Shown: in pieces, positions 8,335 through 15,458 of the stretch | How the letters are laid out: every line of letters starts with the position of its first letter | Position numbering within the stretch: the first letter of the stretch is position 1 | From: Chloroflexota bacterium | GTDB taxonomy: Bacteria > Chloroflexota > UBA11872 | Direction: 5' to 3' | Length of the DNA stretch: 64,000 bases | NCBI GenBank assembly: GCA_022824865.1 | Contig: JAJDZD010000025.1 | Location: forward strand, 1 to 64,000 | Translations under genes and position numbers: made by a program | The notes under the pieces: generated by a model | The model's database searches: none | The model's input: the letters and a program-made list of their open reading frames with translations, nothing else | What the model was told of the DNA's origin: nothing

Positions 8335-9198
8335 CTAGCCGTCCGTCGCATCGACGGGCGCCGCGAAGCGCGTCACCTGCGACCACCAGCCGTGTGGCCG
8401 CAGCCGGACCTGGGCGCGCTGAGCGGCCGACTTGGTTGGATACAGCCCAAAGCACGTGGGTCCGCTGCCGGCCAAAAGCGCCGGCGCGGCACCCGCAGCA
8501 TCCAGGGCGCCCAGTACCTCCGCGACTTCCGGGACCAGGCGGATCGCCGCGGACTGTAAGTCGTTGGTCACCAGGTGCGGAGACCACTGACCGCGGCGAA
8601 TGTCCTCGGCCTGCTCCAGCGTCGCGTCGCCGCCCGACCATTCGGCCGGGCGCAACTCGGTGTAGGCGTCACGCGCGGAAATCGTGGCCTCGGGCCGTGC
8701 CAACAGCACCCAGCGAGGCGGGGCGGGCGGCAGGACGTGCAACTCGTCACCGCGGGCCAGGCCCAGGGCGGTCCCCGGATCCAGAAAGAACGATACGTCG
8801 GCGCCCAGCGATCGGGCCGTTTCGGCTACCGCGCCCGCCTTTGCATTCCAGAGGCGGCGGAGCCCGAGGAGCACCGCGGCTGCATCCGTGCTGCCGCCGG
8901 CCAAGCCGGCAGCGACGGGGATGCGCTTGTCGATTCGGATTCGAACGCCCTGGGTCGTGCCAATTCGCGCTTGCAGTTCGTGGGCCGCTCGAAAGGCCAG
9001 GTCGTCGAAGGGATCAAGACCCGGAACGGCGCTATCGCCCGTGATTTCCCGCGCCGGTGCCAGGTGAATCGTGTCCCCGAACTCGAGCGCCTGGAAGATG
9101 GTGACGATCTCGTGATAACCGTCGTTACGCCGTCCGCGAACCTCGAGCCCCAGGTTGATCTTGGCCGGGGCGTGGACGACCAACGTAGTCGCGGTCAC
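8335..9198 (-). CDS. ispE: 4-diphosphocytidyl-2-C-methyl-D-erythritol kinase
   Basis: GHMP-family kinase of the MEP isoprenoid pathway that phosphorylates CDP-ME. The 287 residues begin with APAKINLGLEVRGRRNDGYH (about 10-29), the IspE substrate-binding block. The ATP-binding motif IPVAAGLAGGSTDAAAVL lies at about 90-107 and the GHMP C-terminal motif LLAGSGPTCFGLY near 240. It starts at GTG, overlapping the ybeY stop by 4 bases (GTGA), so translation is coupled. It is the only MEP-pathway gene in the window. Confidence 0.96.
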   Translation of the reverse strand: MTATTLVVHAPAKINLGLEVRGRRNDGYHEIVTIFQALEFGDTIHLAPAREITGDSAVPGLDPFDDLAFRAAHELQARIGTTQGVRIRIDKRIPVAAGLAGGSTDAAAVLLGLRRLWNAKAGAVAETARSLGADVSFFLDPGTALGLARGDELHVLPPAPPRWVLLARPEATISARDAYTELRPAEWSGGDATLEQAEDIRRGQWSPHLVTNDLQSAAIRLVPEVAEVLGALDAAGAAPALLAGSGPTCFGLYPTKSAAQRAQVRLRPHGWWSQVTRFAAPVDATDG

Positions 9199-9689
9199 TC
9201 GACGGCCTGACGGGCGCGCGGCAACCCCACCGAAGCCATGACCGATTCCTCGATTCGCCGCATCTCGCGCTGGCGCGCATCGTCTTCGTGGCCCAGACCG
9301 GCCAGGTGCAGCAGCGCGTGGGTCAGCAGGTAGCCGAATTCGCGCTCGACCCTGTGTCCATAGGCGGCGGCCTGGGCCTGCACGCGCTCCAGCGAGATCG
9401 CCACATCGCCGGGACGCTGTGAGTCGCCGCTTGGAAACGCCAGGACATCGGTGGGAGCTGACTTGCCGGCAAAGCTGCGGTTGAGTTTGGCCATGTCCGC
9501 GTCGTCCGTCAGGCGAAGGGCAACCTGCCCGGTCAGTCCTGCTTTGTGCTCAACCGCGGCGGCAATCGAGTCCAAGAGCGGCTCCAAGTTGGAGGGCAAT
9601 GCCAATCCGTCGCCGGGAGCGATGCGCAGATTGGGCTCCGCGCCCGCGGACTGGTTAGCCCTGGTTGAGGAGTTCGCCAACGAGCGCAT
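9195..9689 (-). CDS. ybeY: Endoribonuclease YbeY, 16S rRNA maturation factor
   Basis: Single-strand endoribonuclease involved in 16S rRNA 3-prime end maturation and ribosome quality control. The UPF0054 signature is complete: the metal-binding HALLHLAGLGHEDD (about residues 129-142) with three His, and TDVLAFPSGD (about 84-93) before it. The 164-residue length fits. The start is ATG 9689 or TTG 9680, overlapping the end of yqeY by about 25-35 bases. It sits between ispE and yqeY in a translation-linked group. Confidence 0.93.
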   Translation of the reverse strand: MRSLANSSTRANQSAGAEPNLRIAPGDGLALPSNLEPLLDSIAAAVEHKAGLTGQVALRLTDDADMAKLNRSFAGKSAPTDVLAFPSGDSQRPGDVAISLERVQAQAAAYGHRVEREFGYLLTHALLHLAGLGHEDDARQREMRRIEESVMASVGLPRARQAVE

Positions 9690-10110
9690 TCACCGCGCGG
9701 CCGTCGACCGTTCCCTGTTCGCGCAGTCGAGCCATCAGGGGGCGCATCACCTTGCCCATATCCCGGCGGCTGGTGGCGCCGACTTCCTCGATTACCTCGC
9801 GGGCGATGGCCTCCATGGCGGCGCTGTCGATCTCGTCCGGCTGGTAGGCGCTGATGATGGCGCGCTCGGCTCGTTCCGTGTCGGCCTGCTCGGGGCGGTT
9901 GCCGTTGACATAAAGTTGGATGGCTTCGTCGCGCCGGCGGATGTCGCGCTGGATGACACGAACGACCAGGGCGTCGTCGGTGGATGCGCCGGATTCCTTG
10001 GCCTCGTACTTGATCTGGGAGATGAGGGTGCGCAACACACGGACACGATCGGCATCACCGCCGCGCTGCGCCGCTCGCAAATCCCCGGTGAGGCGGTCGA
10101 TTAACGCCAT
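9655..10110 (-). CDS. GatB/YqeY domain protein
   Basis: A 151-residue YqeY-family protein, homologous to the C-terminal tail domain of GatB and thought to touch tRNA. Typical features are the N-terminal LRTLISQIKYEAKESG block (about 26-41), an alpha-helical centre, and GKVMRPLMARLREQGTVDGRAV near the C-terminus. Together with the following rpsU-side neighbour it reproduces the common rpsU-yqeY order. The exact cellular role of the stand-alone family is not settled. Confidence 0.92.
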   Translation of the reverse strand: MALIDRLTGDLRAAQRGGDADRVRVLRTLISQIKYEAKESGASTDDALVVRVIQRDIRRRDEAIQLYVNGNRPEQADTERAERAIISAYQPDEIDSAAMEAIAREVIEEVGATSRRDMGKVMRPLMARLREQGTVDGRAVNALVGELLNQG

Positions 10111-10131
10111 GCGGGGCTGGAACTACGTTGG

Positions 10132-10347
10132 TTAAAGGGCGCGGGCCTCGGCTTCGGCCGCCTTCAGGGCCGCCCGCCGGGCCTTGCGGCGCTTGGTGGC
10201 TTCCTTCTTCTTGCGCAGCACGCTGGGCTTGTCGTACGCCTTGCGACGCCGGGTCTCCGTGATAATGCCCTCTTGCTGCACTTTCTTATTGAAACGGCGC
10301 AGGGCCGCGTCAAAGCTCTCGTTCGCGCCGATCGTGATATGAACCAA
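10132..10347 (-). CDS. rpsU: Small ribosomal subunit protein bS21
   Basis: The 71-residue S21 has ANESFDAALRRFNKKVQQEG and a basic C-terminal tail (RRRKAYDKPSVLRKKKEATK). The ORF track extends it to 143 residues through its leader. I place the start at TTG 10347 because a strong Shine-Dalgarno (GGGGGG) ends 5 bases upstream and S21 homology begins there. S21 acts at the mRNA entry region of the 30S subunit. It heads the rpsU-yqeY-ybeY-ispE group and has a structured leader, described separately. Confidence 0.95.
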   Translation of the reverse strand: MVHITIGANESFDAALRRFNKKVQQEGIITETRRRKAYDKPSVLRKKKEATKRRKARRAALKAAEAEARAL

Positions 10348-10378
10348 TGAACCCCCCAATTCCGACGGGCAAAACGAA

Positions 10379-10460
10379 ACCCGCCGTGCGGGCGGGTGCT
10401 GGCGGGTTGGTCCACTGGGCCGCGCGATCTCGGTCAGGCGCCTCCTGGTGATGACCCGCC
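10379..10460 (-). promoter_or_regulatory. Attenuator-like leader of rpsU with alternative stems
   Basis: Reading the minus strand 5-prime to 3-prime, the leader holds GGCGGGT (10460-10454), ACCCGCC (10407-10401), ACCCGCC (10397-10391) and GGCGGGT (10385-10379), then TTTCGTTTT. The last two make a 7-bp stem with a 5-base loop plus a U-rich tail, which is an intrinsic-terminator layout about 20 bases before the Shine-Dalgarno. The first GGCGGGT can pair with either ACCCGCC copy, so terminator and alternative folds look mutually exclusive. The complementarity is seen directly; the regulatory role is inferred. Confidence 0.55.
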
Positions 10461-10478
10461 ACCCCGCTAACTGGTTTG

Positions 10479-10508
10479 AGTATATGCGGCGCCGAAATAC
10501 CGGGTCAA
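10479..10508 (-). promoter_or_regulatory. Sigma70-type promoter of rpsU
   Basis: On the minus strand TTGACC (10503-10508) and TATACT (10479-10484) are separated by 18 bases. A start near 10472 would give a leader of about 125 bases before the rpsU TTG, including the attenuator-like element. Confidence 0.65.
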
Positions 10509-10538
10509 CAGGGACCGGTTTCGCGGTAGGCATCCGGC

Positions 10539-11552
10539 GTGGCTGATCTGAACTGGCTGGCACTGGCCATCGGCGCGCCGCTGGCGCTGGTCTTCACGCT
10601 GGGCGTTCGGACACTGGCCGCTCGGCAGGGCTGGATGGACCGACCGGGGGCCGCGCGGATTCACGCCGTGCCAGTGCCCAGGCTGGGTGGGGTGGCCATG
10701 TACGCAGCGTTCGTGATCACGGTGCTGGTGGTGGCGTGGCCGCTGGACGGGCCGACCCTCGGGTTGCTGCTGGGCGCGACGGTGCTTGTGGTCTTCATCG
10801 TGGTGGACGACCTCCGCGGGATGCGTCCGCGCGACAAGTTCCTGGCCCAACTGGCGGCGGCGGCGGTTCCGCTGTTGTTTGGGGTCCGCATCGACGCCGT
10901 AAGCAACCCCTTTGAGGCCGGAGTGGTGCTGCTGCACGTGGCCATCGTGATTCCGTTCACGCTCTTCTGGATCACCGGAATGATGAATGCCATCAACTTC
11001 GTGGATGGATTGGACGGGCTGGCCGGCGGGGTGGTGACGATCGCGGCCATCGTGCTGATTGCTCTTTCGTTGCGGCTGGGCCTGCCGGAGACCGCGACGC
11101 TGGCCCTGGTCCTGGTGGCCGTAGTCCTTGGCTTTCTGCCGTTCAACGCTTATCGCTCGAGCATCATCATGGGCGACGCAGGCTCCCACTTCCTGGGCTT
11201 TGCGCTGGCCGTAATCGCCATCATGGGCCCGGCCAAGCTGGCCACCGCGATCCTGGTCCTCGGCGTTCCGATTCTCGACATCGCCTGGTCCATCGGGCGG
11301 CGGCTGGCCAGCGGTCGCCGCTTTGCCGAACGAGACGCCGAGCACCTGCATCACCGGCTCTGGGAAGCCGGCGTGCCGCAGCCGGCCATCGCGCTGATGT
11401 ACTACGCGCTGGCGGGAGTGCTGGGCGTGATCGCGCTGCTGGTGGAACGTTTGGACAAGATCTTTGCGTTTGCGGGCCTCGCGGCGTTCCTCGGCGTGCT
11501 GCTGGCGGTGCTGAGCCGCGCGCCGCGCCGTCGCGGAATCCCCCGCCGCTAG
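10539..11552 (+). CDS. WecA/TagO/MraY-family undecaprenyl-phosphate sugar-1-phosphate transferase
   Basis: Integral membrane enzyme of glycosyltransferase family 4 (polyprenol-phosphate type), which transfers a HexNAc-1-phosphate from its UDP-sugar to undecaprenyl phosphate. The 337 residues carry about ten hydrophobic segments and the family motifs: VDDLRGM (about 88-94), NAINFVDGLDGLAGG (about 149-163), MGDAGSHFLGF (about 211-221), and the His-rich AEHLHHRLWEAG loop. These fit WecA/TagO more than MraY. It starts with GTG and is divergent from rpsU. It probably starts synthesis of a surface glycan or teichoic-like polymer; the acceptor pathway is not visible here. Confidence 0.88.
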   Translation: MADLNWLALAIGAPLALVFTLGVRTLAARQGWMDRPGAARIHAVPVPRLGGVAMYAAFVITVLVVAWPLDGPTLGLLLGATVLVVFIVVDDLRGMRPRDKFLAQLAAAAVPLLFGVRIDAVSNPFEAGVVLLHVAIVIPFTLFWITGMMNAINFVDGLDGLAGGVVTIAAIVLIALSLRLGLPETATLALVLVAVVLGFLPFNAYRSSIIMGDAGSHFLGFALAVIAIMGPAKLATAILVLGVPILDIAWSIGRRLASGRRFAERDAEHLHHRLWEAGVPQPAIALMYYALAGVLGVIALLVERLDKIFAFAGLAAFLGVLLAVLSRAPRRRGIPRR

Positions 11553-11590
11553 CCCTGTCAAAACCCGTAGGGAAGTGGCGCGGCCGAACC

Positions 11591-11616
11591 TATACTAGAG
11601 CCGTGACCGACGGAGG
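11591..11616 (+). promoter_or_regulatory. Putative -10 and Shine-Dalgarno of rpmE
   Basis: TATACT (11591-11596) matches a -10 box at 5 of 6 positions, but no clear -35 is visible. GGAGG (11612-11616) sits 9 bases before the TTG start of rpmE and decides that start. Confidence 0.4.
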
Positions 11617-11625
11617 CCCCGAACG

Positions 11626-11832
11626 TTGAACCCTGAAATCCATCCCGACTACATGGACTGCCGCGTGACCTGCTCGTGCGGCAACATGTTCGAAACGCGC
11701 GCAACGACATCCTCGATCCACGTGGACGTCTGCTCCAGTTGCCACCCGTTCTATACGGGTCAGCAACGGCTGGTTGACTCGACTGGCCAGGTGGAGCGGT
11801 TCGAGCGCCGCCGCCGCAGATCCCGCGGCTAG
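11626..11832 (+). CDS. rpmE: Large ribosomal subunit protein bL31, zinc-binding form
   Basis: The 68-residue L31 has the Cys motif of the zinc-containing form: CSCG near residue 17 and CSSCHPFYTG near residues 36-45. The typical QRLVDSTGQVERFERR tail follows. It starts at TTG 11626, supported by GGAGG 9 bases upstream. It stands before DUF1385 and prfA, a common order. Because the zinc form is present, this strain may also have a Cys-free paralogue elsewhere, as zinc-starved bacteria often do. Confidence 0.95.
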   Translation: MNPEIHPDYMDCRVTCSCGNMFETRATTSSIHVDVCSSCHPFYTGQQRLVDSTGQVERFERRRRRSRG

Positions 11833-11871
11833 ATCGTCCCAAGGGCGGCTGAGCACCGCCGTGTTTCCCGG

Positions 11872-12852
11872 ATGAGCACCCCGATCGCGAGTTCCGCGTC
11901 GCCTGACGACAGCAACGAACTGCGTATCAACTACGGCGGCCAGGCCGTGCTGGAAGGTGTGATGATGCGCGGCCGCCGGTCGGCCGCCACGGCGGTTCGG
12001 CATCCGGCCGGGCACATCGTGCTCAAGGCCGAGGAGCTTGATCCCAACCGGCTCTCGCAGCGGCTGCGTCGCGTGCCGTTCGTGCGCGGGATGGTGGCGT
12101 TGTGGGAAATGCTGGCCATCGGCCTCCGGGCGCTCAACTTCTCGGCCAACGTGCAACTGGCCGAGGAGGAAGACCAGGACGACGGCCCGGGCGGAGCCGC
12201 CGGCGGAATGATGACCGGCAGCCTGGTCGTTGGCTTGGTCGTGGGCGTTGGGCTCTTCTTTGTGCTGCCACTGGTTCTGACGTCGTTCACGGACGGCCTG
12301 GTCGAGTCCGATTTCCTCAGCAACGTCATTGAGGGCGGCGTGCGGATGGCGGTGTTCGTGACCTACATCGCGCTGATCGGCCTGATGCCGGATATCCGGC
12401 GGGTGTGGATGTATCACGGCGCGGAGCACAAGACGATCAATACGCTGGAAGCCGGGGAGCAACTGTCCGTGACAAACGTGCGGCGATTTGGTCTGGCGCA
12501 TCCGCGCTGCGGGACGTCGTTCATCGTCACCCTAGTGGCGATCTCGATCATCGTGTTCGCGCTGCTGGGAAGGCCGCCTATGGCGATTCGCGTCGTGTCC
12601 CGCATCGTGCTGCTGCCGCTGATCGCAGGCGTCGGGTACGAGTACATCATGCTGACCGCCCGCTACCAGGGAGTCGCCATTGCGCGTTGGGCCTCCAAGC
12701 CCGGCATGTGGTTCCAGAAGATGACCACACGCGAGCCCGATGACGATCAGCTCGAAGTGGCCATCACTGCGATGGATCACGTGCTGGCACGCGAGGACTC
12801 GTTGGCCGAGCTGCGGCCGGCCGCTGTGAAGGCCGTCGTGGTCGATGATTGA
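11872..12852 (+). CDS. DUF1385 membrane protein (YqhQ-like)
   Basis: A 326-residue DUF1385 protein of unknown function. The conserved N-terminal block YGGQAVLEGVMMRGRRS (about 21-37) is followed by VPFVRGMVALWEML. Two or more hydrophobic segments lie at about 110-135 and 158-175, then the metal-site-like MYHGAEHKTINTLE, PRCGTSFIV and late membrane segments. His, Glu and Cys conservation suggests metal binding, but no reaction is established for the family. It lies between rpmE and prfA and overlaps the prfA start by 8 bases, so it is co-translated with release factor 1. Confidence 0.9.
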   Translation: MSTPIASSASPDDSNELRINYGGQAVLEGVMMRGRRSAATAVRHPAGHIVLKAEELDPNRLSQRLRRVPFVRGMVALWEMLAIGLRALNFSANVQLAEEEDQDDGPGGAAGGMMTGSLVVGLVVGVGLFFVLPLVLTSFTDGLVESDFLSNVIEGGVRMAVFVTYIALIGLMPDIRRVWMYHGAEHKTINTLEAGEQLSVTNVRRFGLAHPRCGTSFIVTLVAISIIVFALLGRPPMAIRVVSRIVLLPLIAGVGYEYIMLTARYQGVAIARWASKPGMWFQKMTTREPDDDQLEVAITAMDHVLAREDSLAELRPAAVKAVVVDD

Positions 12853-13924
12853 CCGGCTGGCCGAGGCGCGTCGCCGCTACGACGAACTGACGGGCGAACT
12901 TGCGTCGGTCGGCGGGATGGTGGACTCGCGGCGGCTGGCGAGCGTGGGCCGGGAAATGGCCCAGCTGGAGCCGGCGGCCCGTCTGCACGACGAACTGTCT
13001 GAGGCGTGGGAGCGGCTGAACGAAGCGCGCGACCTGCTGGCGTCGTCCGACGCCGAGCTGGTTGAACTGGCGCGCGAGGAACTGGACGAGGTGCAGGCGG
13101 AGATTGCCGAAATCCAGGCCCGTGCCATTGACGTGCTGGTGAGCGACGATCCGGACGACGCGCGCAACGCCATCGTGGAAGTTCGCGCGGGCACCGGCGG
13201 GGAAGAGGCGGCCCTGTTCGCCGGCGACCTGCTGCGCATGTACTCGCGCTACGCCGAACAGCTGCGGCTCAAAGTGGAGCCGTTGACCCTCAATGGCACC
13301 GACCGCGGCGGCATCAAGGAGGGCATCCTGCGCGTGGTCGGCGCCCAGGCCTTTGGCGCTTTCAGGTTCGAGAGCGGCGTACATCGCGTGCAGCGAGTAC
13401 CCGTGACCGAGGCCGGCGGCCGCATTCACACCTCGGCGGCCAGCGTGGCGGTGTTGCCGGAGGCCGAGGAAATTGACATTGAGATTCCCGAGTCGGACGT
13501 CCGCGTGGACGTGTTTCGCTCCAGCGGTCACGGCGGGCAGAGCGTCAACACCACGGACTCCGCCGTGCGGGTCACCCACCTGCCGACCAATACCGTGGTC
13601 AGCATCCAGGACGAAAAATCGCAACTGCAGAATCGCGTAAAGGCCATGCAAGTCTTGCGTGCGCGTCTGCTGGAACAGGAACGCGACCGCCAGGCGGCCG
13701 AGCGCGGGCAGGCCCGCCGCGACCAGATCGGCAGCGGCGACCGCAGCGAGAAGATTCGTACCTACAACTTCCCGCAGGATCGGATCACCGACCACCGCGT
13801 GGGCCTGACCGTCCACAACTTGCCGTCGATCCTGGACGGAAACCTCGACCGGCTGGTCGACCCGCTGCGCCAGGCCGAGCGGGACCGCGAACTGGCGGGG
13901 CTTGCCGACGGCGGCGCTGGCTAA
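12845..13924 (+). CDS. prfA: Peptide chain release factor 1
   Basis: Releases peptides at UAA and UAG. The 359 residues contain the catalytic GGQ in SGHGGQSVNTTDSAVRVTH (about residues 221-239) and the codon-recognition PxT motif as PVTEAGGRIHTSA (about 183-195), which marks RF1 rather than RF2. The N-terminal helical domain and the C-terminal basic region (GSGDRSEKIRTYNFPQDR) are present. The ATG overlaps DUF1385, and its end overlaps prmC, whose product methylates the Gln of this GGQ. Confidence 0.97.
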   Translation: MIDRLAEARRRYDELTGELASVGGMVDSRRLASVGREMAQLEPAARLHDELSEAWERLNEARDLLASSDAELVELAREELDEVQAEIAEIQARAIDVLVSDDPDDARNAIVEVRAGTGGEEAALFAGDLLRMYSRYAEQLRLKVEPLTLNGTDRGGIKEGILRVVGAQAFGAFRFESGVHRVQRVPVTEAGGRIHTSAASVAVLPEAEEIDIEIPESDVRVDVFRSSGHGGQSVNTTDSAVRVTHLPTNTVVSIQDEKSQLQNRVKAMQVLRARLLEQERDRQAAERGQARRDQIGSGDRSEKIRTYNFPQDRITDHRVGLTVHNLPSILDGNLDRLVDPLRQAERDRELAGLADGGAG

Positions 13925-14762
13925 CTCGCTCGCGGACGTGCGCCGCGCGGTCATCGCGCGGCTGCGCATGGCAGGCGTCGATACGCCGGCGCTGGACGCC
14001 AACGTTCTGATCGGGCATGTGCTTGGGATTACTCCCGAACAGGTTGTGCTGCGATCAGACGCTGAGCTCGGTCATGAGGATCTGCGAGCGATCGAGGCTG
14101 CGGCGCAACGGCGTGAGCGGCGTGAGCCGGTGGCCTACATCACCGGAACCAAGGCCTTCCGACGGCTGGAAATCTCAGTTAACCGAGATGTGCTGATCCC
14201 TCGGCCGGAGACCGAGTTGCTGGTCGAGGTTGGCCTGGACCTCTGGGACGCAAGCCCCGGCGCCAGGGCGGTTGATGTCGGGACCGGCAGCGGGGCCATT
14301 GCCCTGGCCTTGGCCGCCGAGCGGCCAGGACGGTGGGTGCTTGGTACGGACTGCTCGCCGGCCGCCCTGCGCGTGGCCGCAGGCAACGCGAAATGTCTCC
14401 GGTTGGCGGAGCGGGTGAGACTCTGCCTGACCGACGGCGCGGCGGGTGTGAATCTGCGGGGCGCGGTTGTGCTGGCCAACCTGCCCTACATTTCGTCAGC
14501 GGAGCTAAGCACGCTGCAGCCGGAAATCTCGTGCTGGGAACCCGGGGCGGCGGTGATCGCGGGGACTGATGATTTGAGTGTGATTCGCAAGGTCGTTGCT
14601 CAAGCTGGACGCGGCAAGGCAAGGGCGGCGGCGTTCGAGATTGGCTTGGGTCAGGCGGAATCGGTGGCGGCGCTGTTAATCGGCGCGGGATTCGGGCGGA
14701 CGGCTGCGCATCGAGACCTCGCGGGCCATCCGCGCGTCGTTACAGGCACCCGCGTAAGCTGA
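13902..14762 (+). CDS. prmC: Peptide chain release factor glutamine methyltransferase
   Basis: SAM-dependent methyltransferase that N5-methylates the GGQ glutamine of release factors. The 286 residues have an N-terminal helical domain, then RREPVAYITGTKAF and the SAM-binding VDVGTGSGAIALALA (about 126-140). The catalytic motif, usually NPPY, reads NLPY (VLANLPYISS, about 188-197). The C-terminus has FEIGLGQAESV. The start (GTG or a nearby codon) overlaps the end of prfA by 23 bases. The Pro-to-Leu change next to the catalytic Asn is tolerated in related methyltransferases, so I expect activity. Confidence 0.94.
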   Translation: MPTAALANSLADVRRAVIARLRMAGVDTPALDANVLIGHVLGITPEQVVLRSDAELGHEDLRAIEAAAQRRERREPVAYITGTKAFRRLEISVNRDVLIPRPETELLVEVGLDLWDASPGARAVDVGTGSGAIALALAAERPGRWVLGTDCSPAALRVAAGNAKCLRLAERVRLCLTDGAAGVNLRGAVVLANLPYISSAELSTLQPEISCWEPGAAVIAGTDDLSVIRKVVAQAGRGKARAAAFEIGLGQAESVAALLIGAGFGRTAAHRDLAGHPRVVTGTRVS

Positions 14763-14786
14763 GCGCAGGCTGCGGTTTGTGGCCGT

Positions 14787-15455
14787 GTGCCAGGGAGGAT
14801 GTCGCGACGCGTGTCCCCTGCGAGAGATGAACCGCGCGGCGGCCTGCTGTTTCTCGTCACCGCGCCTTCGGGCGCCGGTAAGGACTCGGTTATCGGCGTA
14901 TTGCGCGAACGGGGCGTGGACCTGACCTTCGTCATCACGGCCTTGACGCGCGCCCCGCGCGAGGGTGAGCGCGACGGAATTGAACACTTCTTCCTGACCC
15001 AAGCGGAGTTCGAGAGACGACGGGCGAACGGTTGGTTCCTGGAGACGGCAATCGTCTATGGCCGAAGCTACGGCACCCCGATTCACCAGGTGCGCGAGCC
15101 GCTGCTCGCCGGTCGGGACGTGATGCTCCGCCTGGACGTGCAGGGCGCGCGCGAACTGAAGCGGCGCTATCCGGGCGCCATCGCCATCTTCGTGGAGCCT
15201 CCGTCCCCGGAAGAGGCCGAGCGCCGCATGCGATCCCGAGCTACCGAGTCCCCTCGGGAAATCGAGAGACGCATCGCCGCCATGCGCGACTACGAACTGT
15301 CATTTGCCAGGGAGGCCGACTTTCGCGTCGTGAACACCACCGGCGACCTGAGCCGCGCGGCCGACCAAGTCTGGGAGATCGTGACTTCGGTTTGCCGGAC
15401 CCCCGAGCGAACAGCGGTGGCGGCCGAGCTGAGTCCGGTTCGACTCCAGGACTAG
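14787..15455 (+). CDS. gmk: Guanylate kinase
   Basis: Phosphorylates GMP to GDP. The 222 residues include the P-loop TAPSGAGKDS (about 25-34), the GMP-binding block TRAPREGERDGIEHFFLT (about 54-71) and YGRSYGTP, LDVQGARELKRRYP and a C-terminal lid. The start is ambiguous: GTG 14787, ATG 14799 (GGAGG directly adjacent, too close for a good Shine-Dalgarno) or GTG 14811 (GGAGG 13 bases upstream). I keep the longest. It lies directly before priA, where rpoZ-type genes sometimes intervene; none is seen. Confidence 0.95.
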   Translation: MPGRMSRRVSPARDEPRGGLLFLVTAPSGAGKDSVIGVLRERGVDLTFVITALTRAPREGERDGIEHFFLTQAEFERRRANGWFLETAIVYGRSYGTPIHQVREPLLAGRDVMLRLDVQGARELKRRYPGAIAIFVEPPSPEEAERRMRSRATESPREIERRIAAMRDYELSFAREADFRVVNTTGDLSRAADQVWEIVTSVCRTPERTAVAAELSPVRLQD

Positions 15456-15458
15456 CGA

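Noticed and set aside
10379-10420. T-box-like AGTGGACC in the rpsU leader
   Set aside because: No specifier loop, no AGGGTGG core, and rpsU is not an amino-acid-related target.
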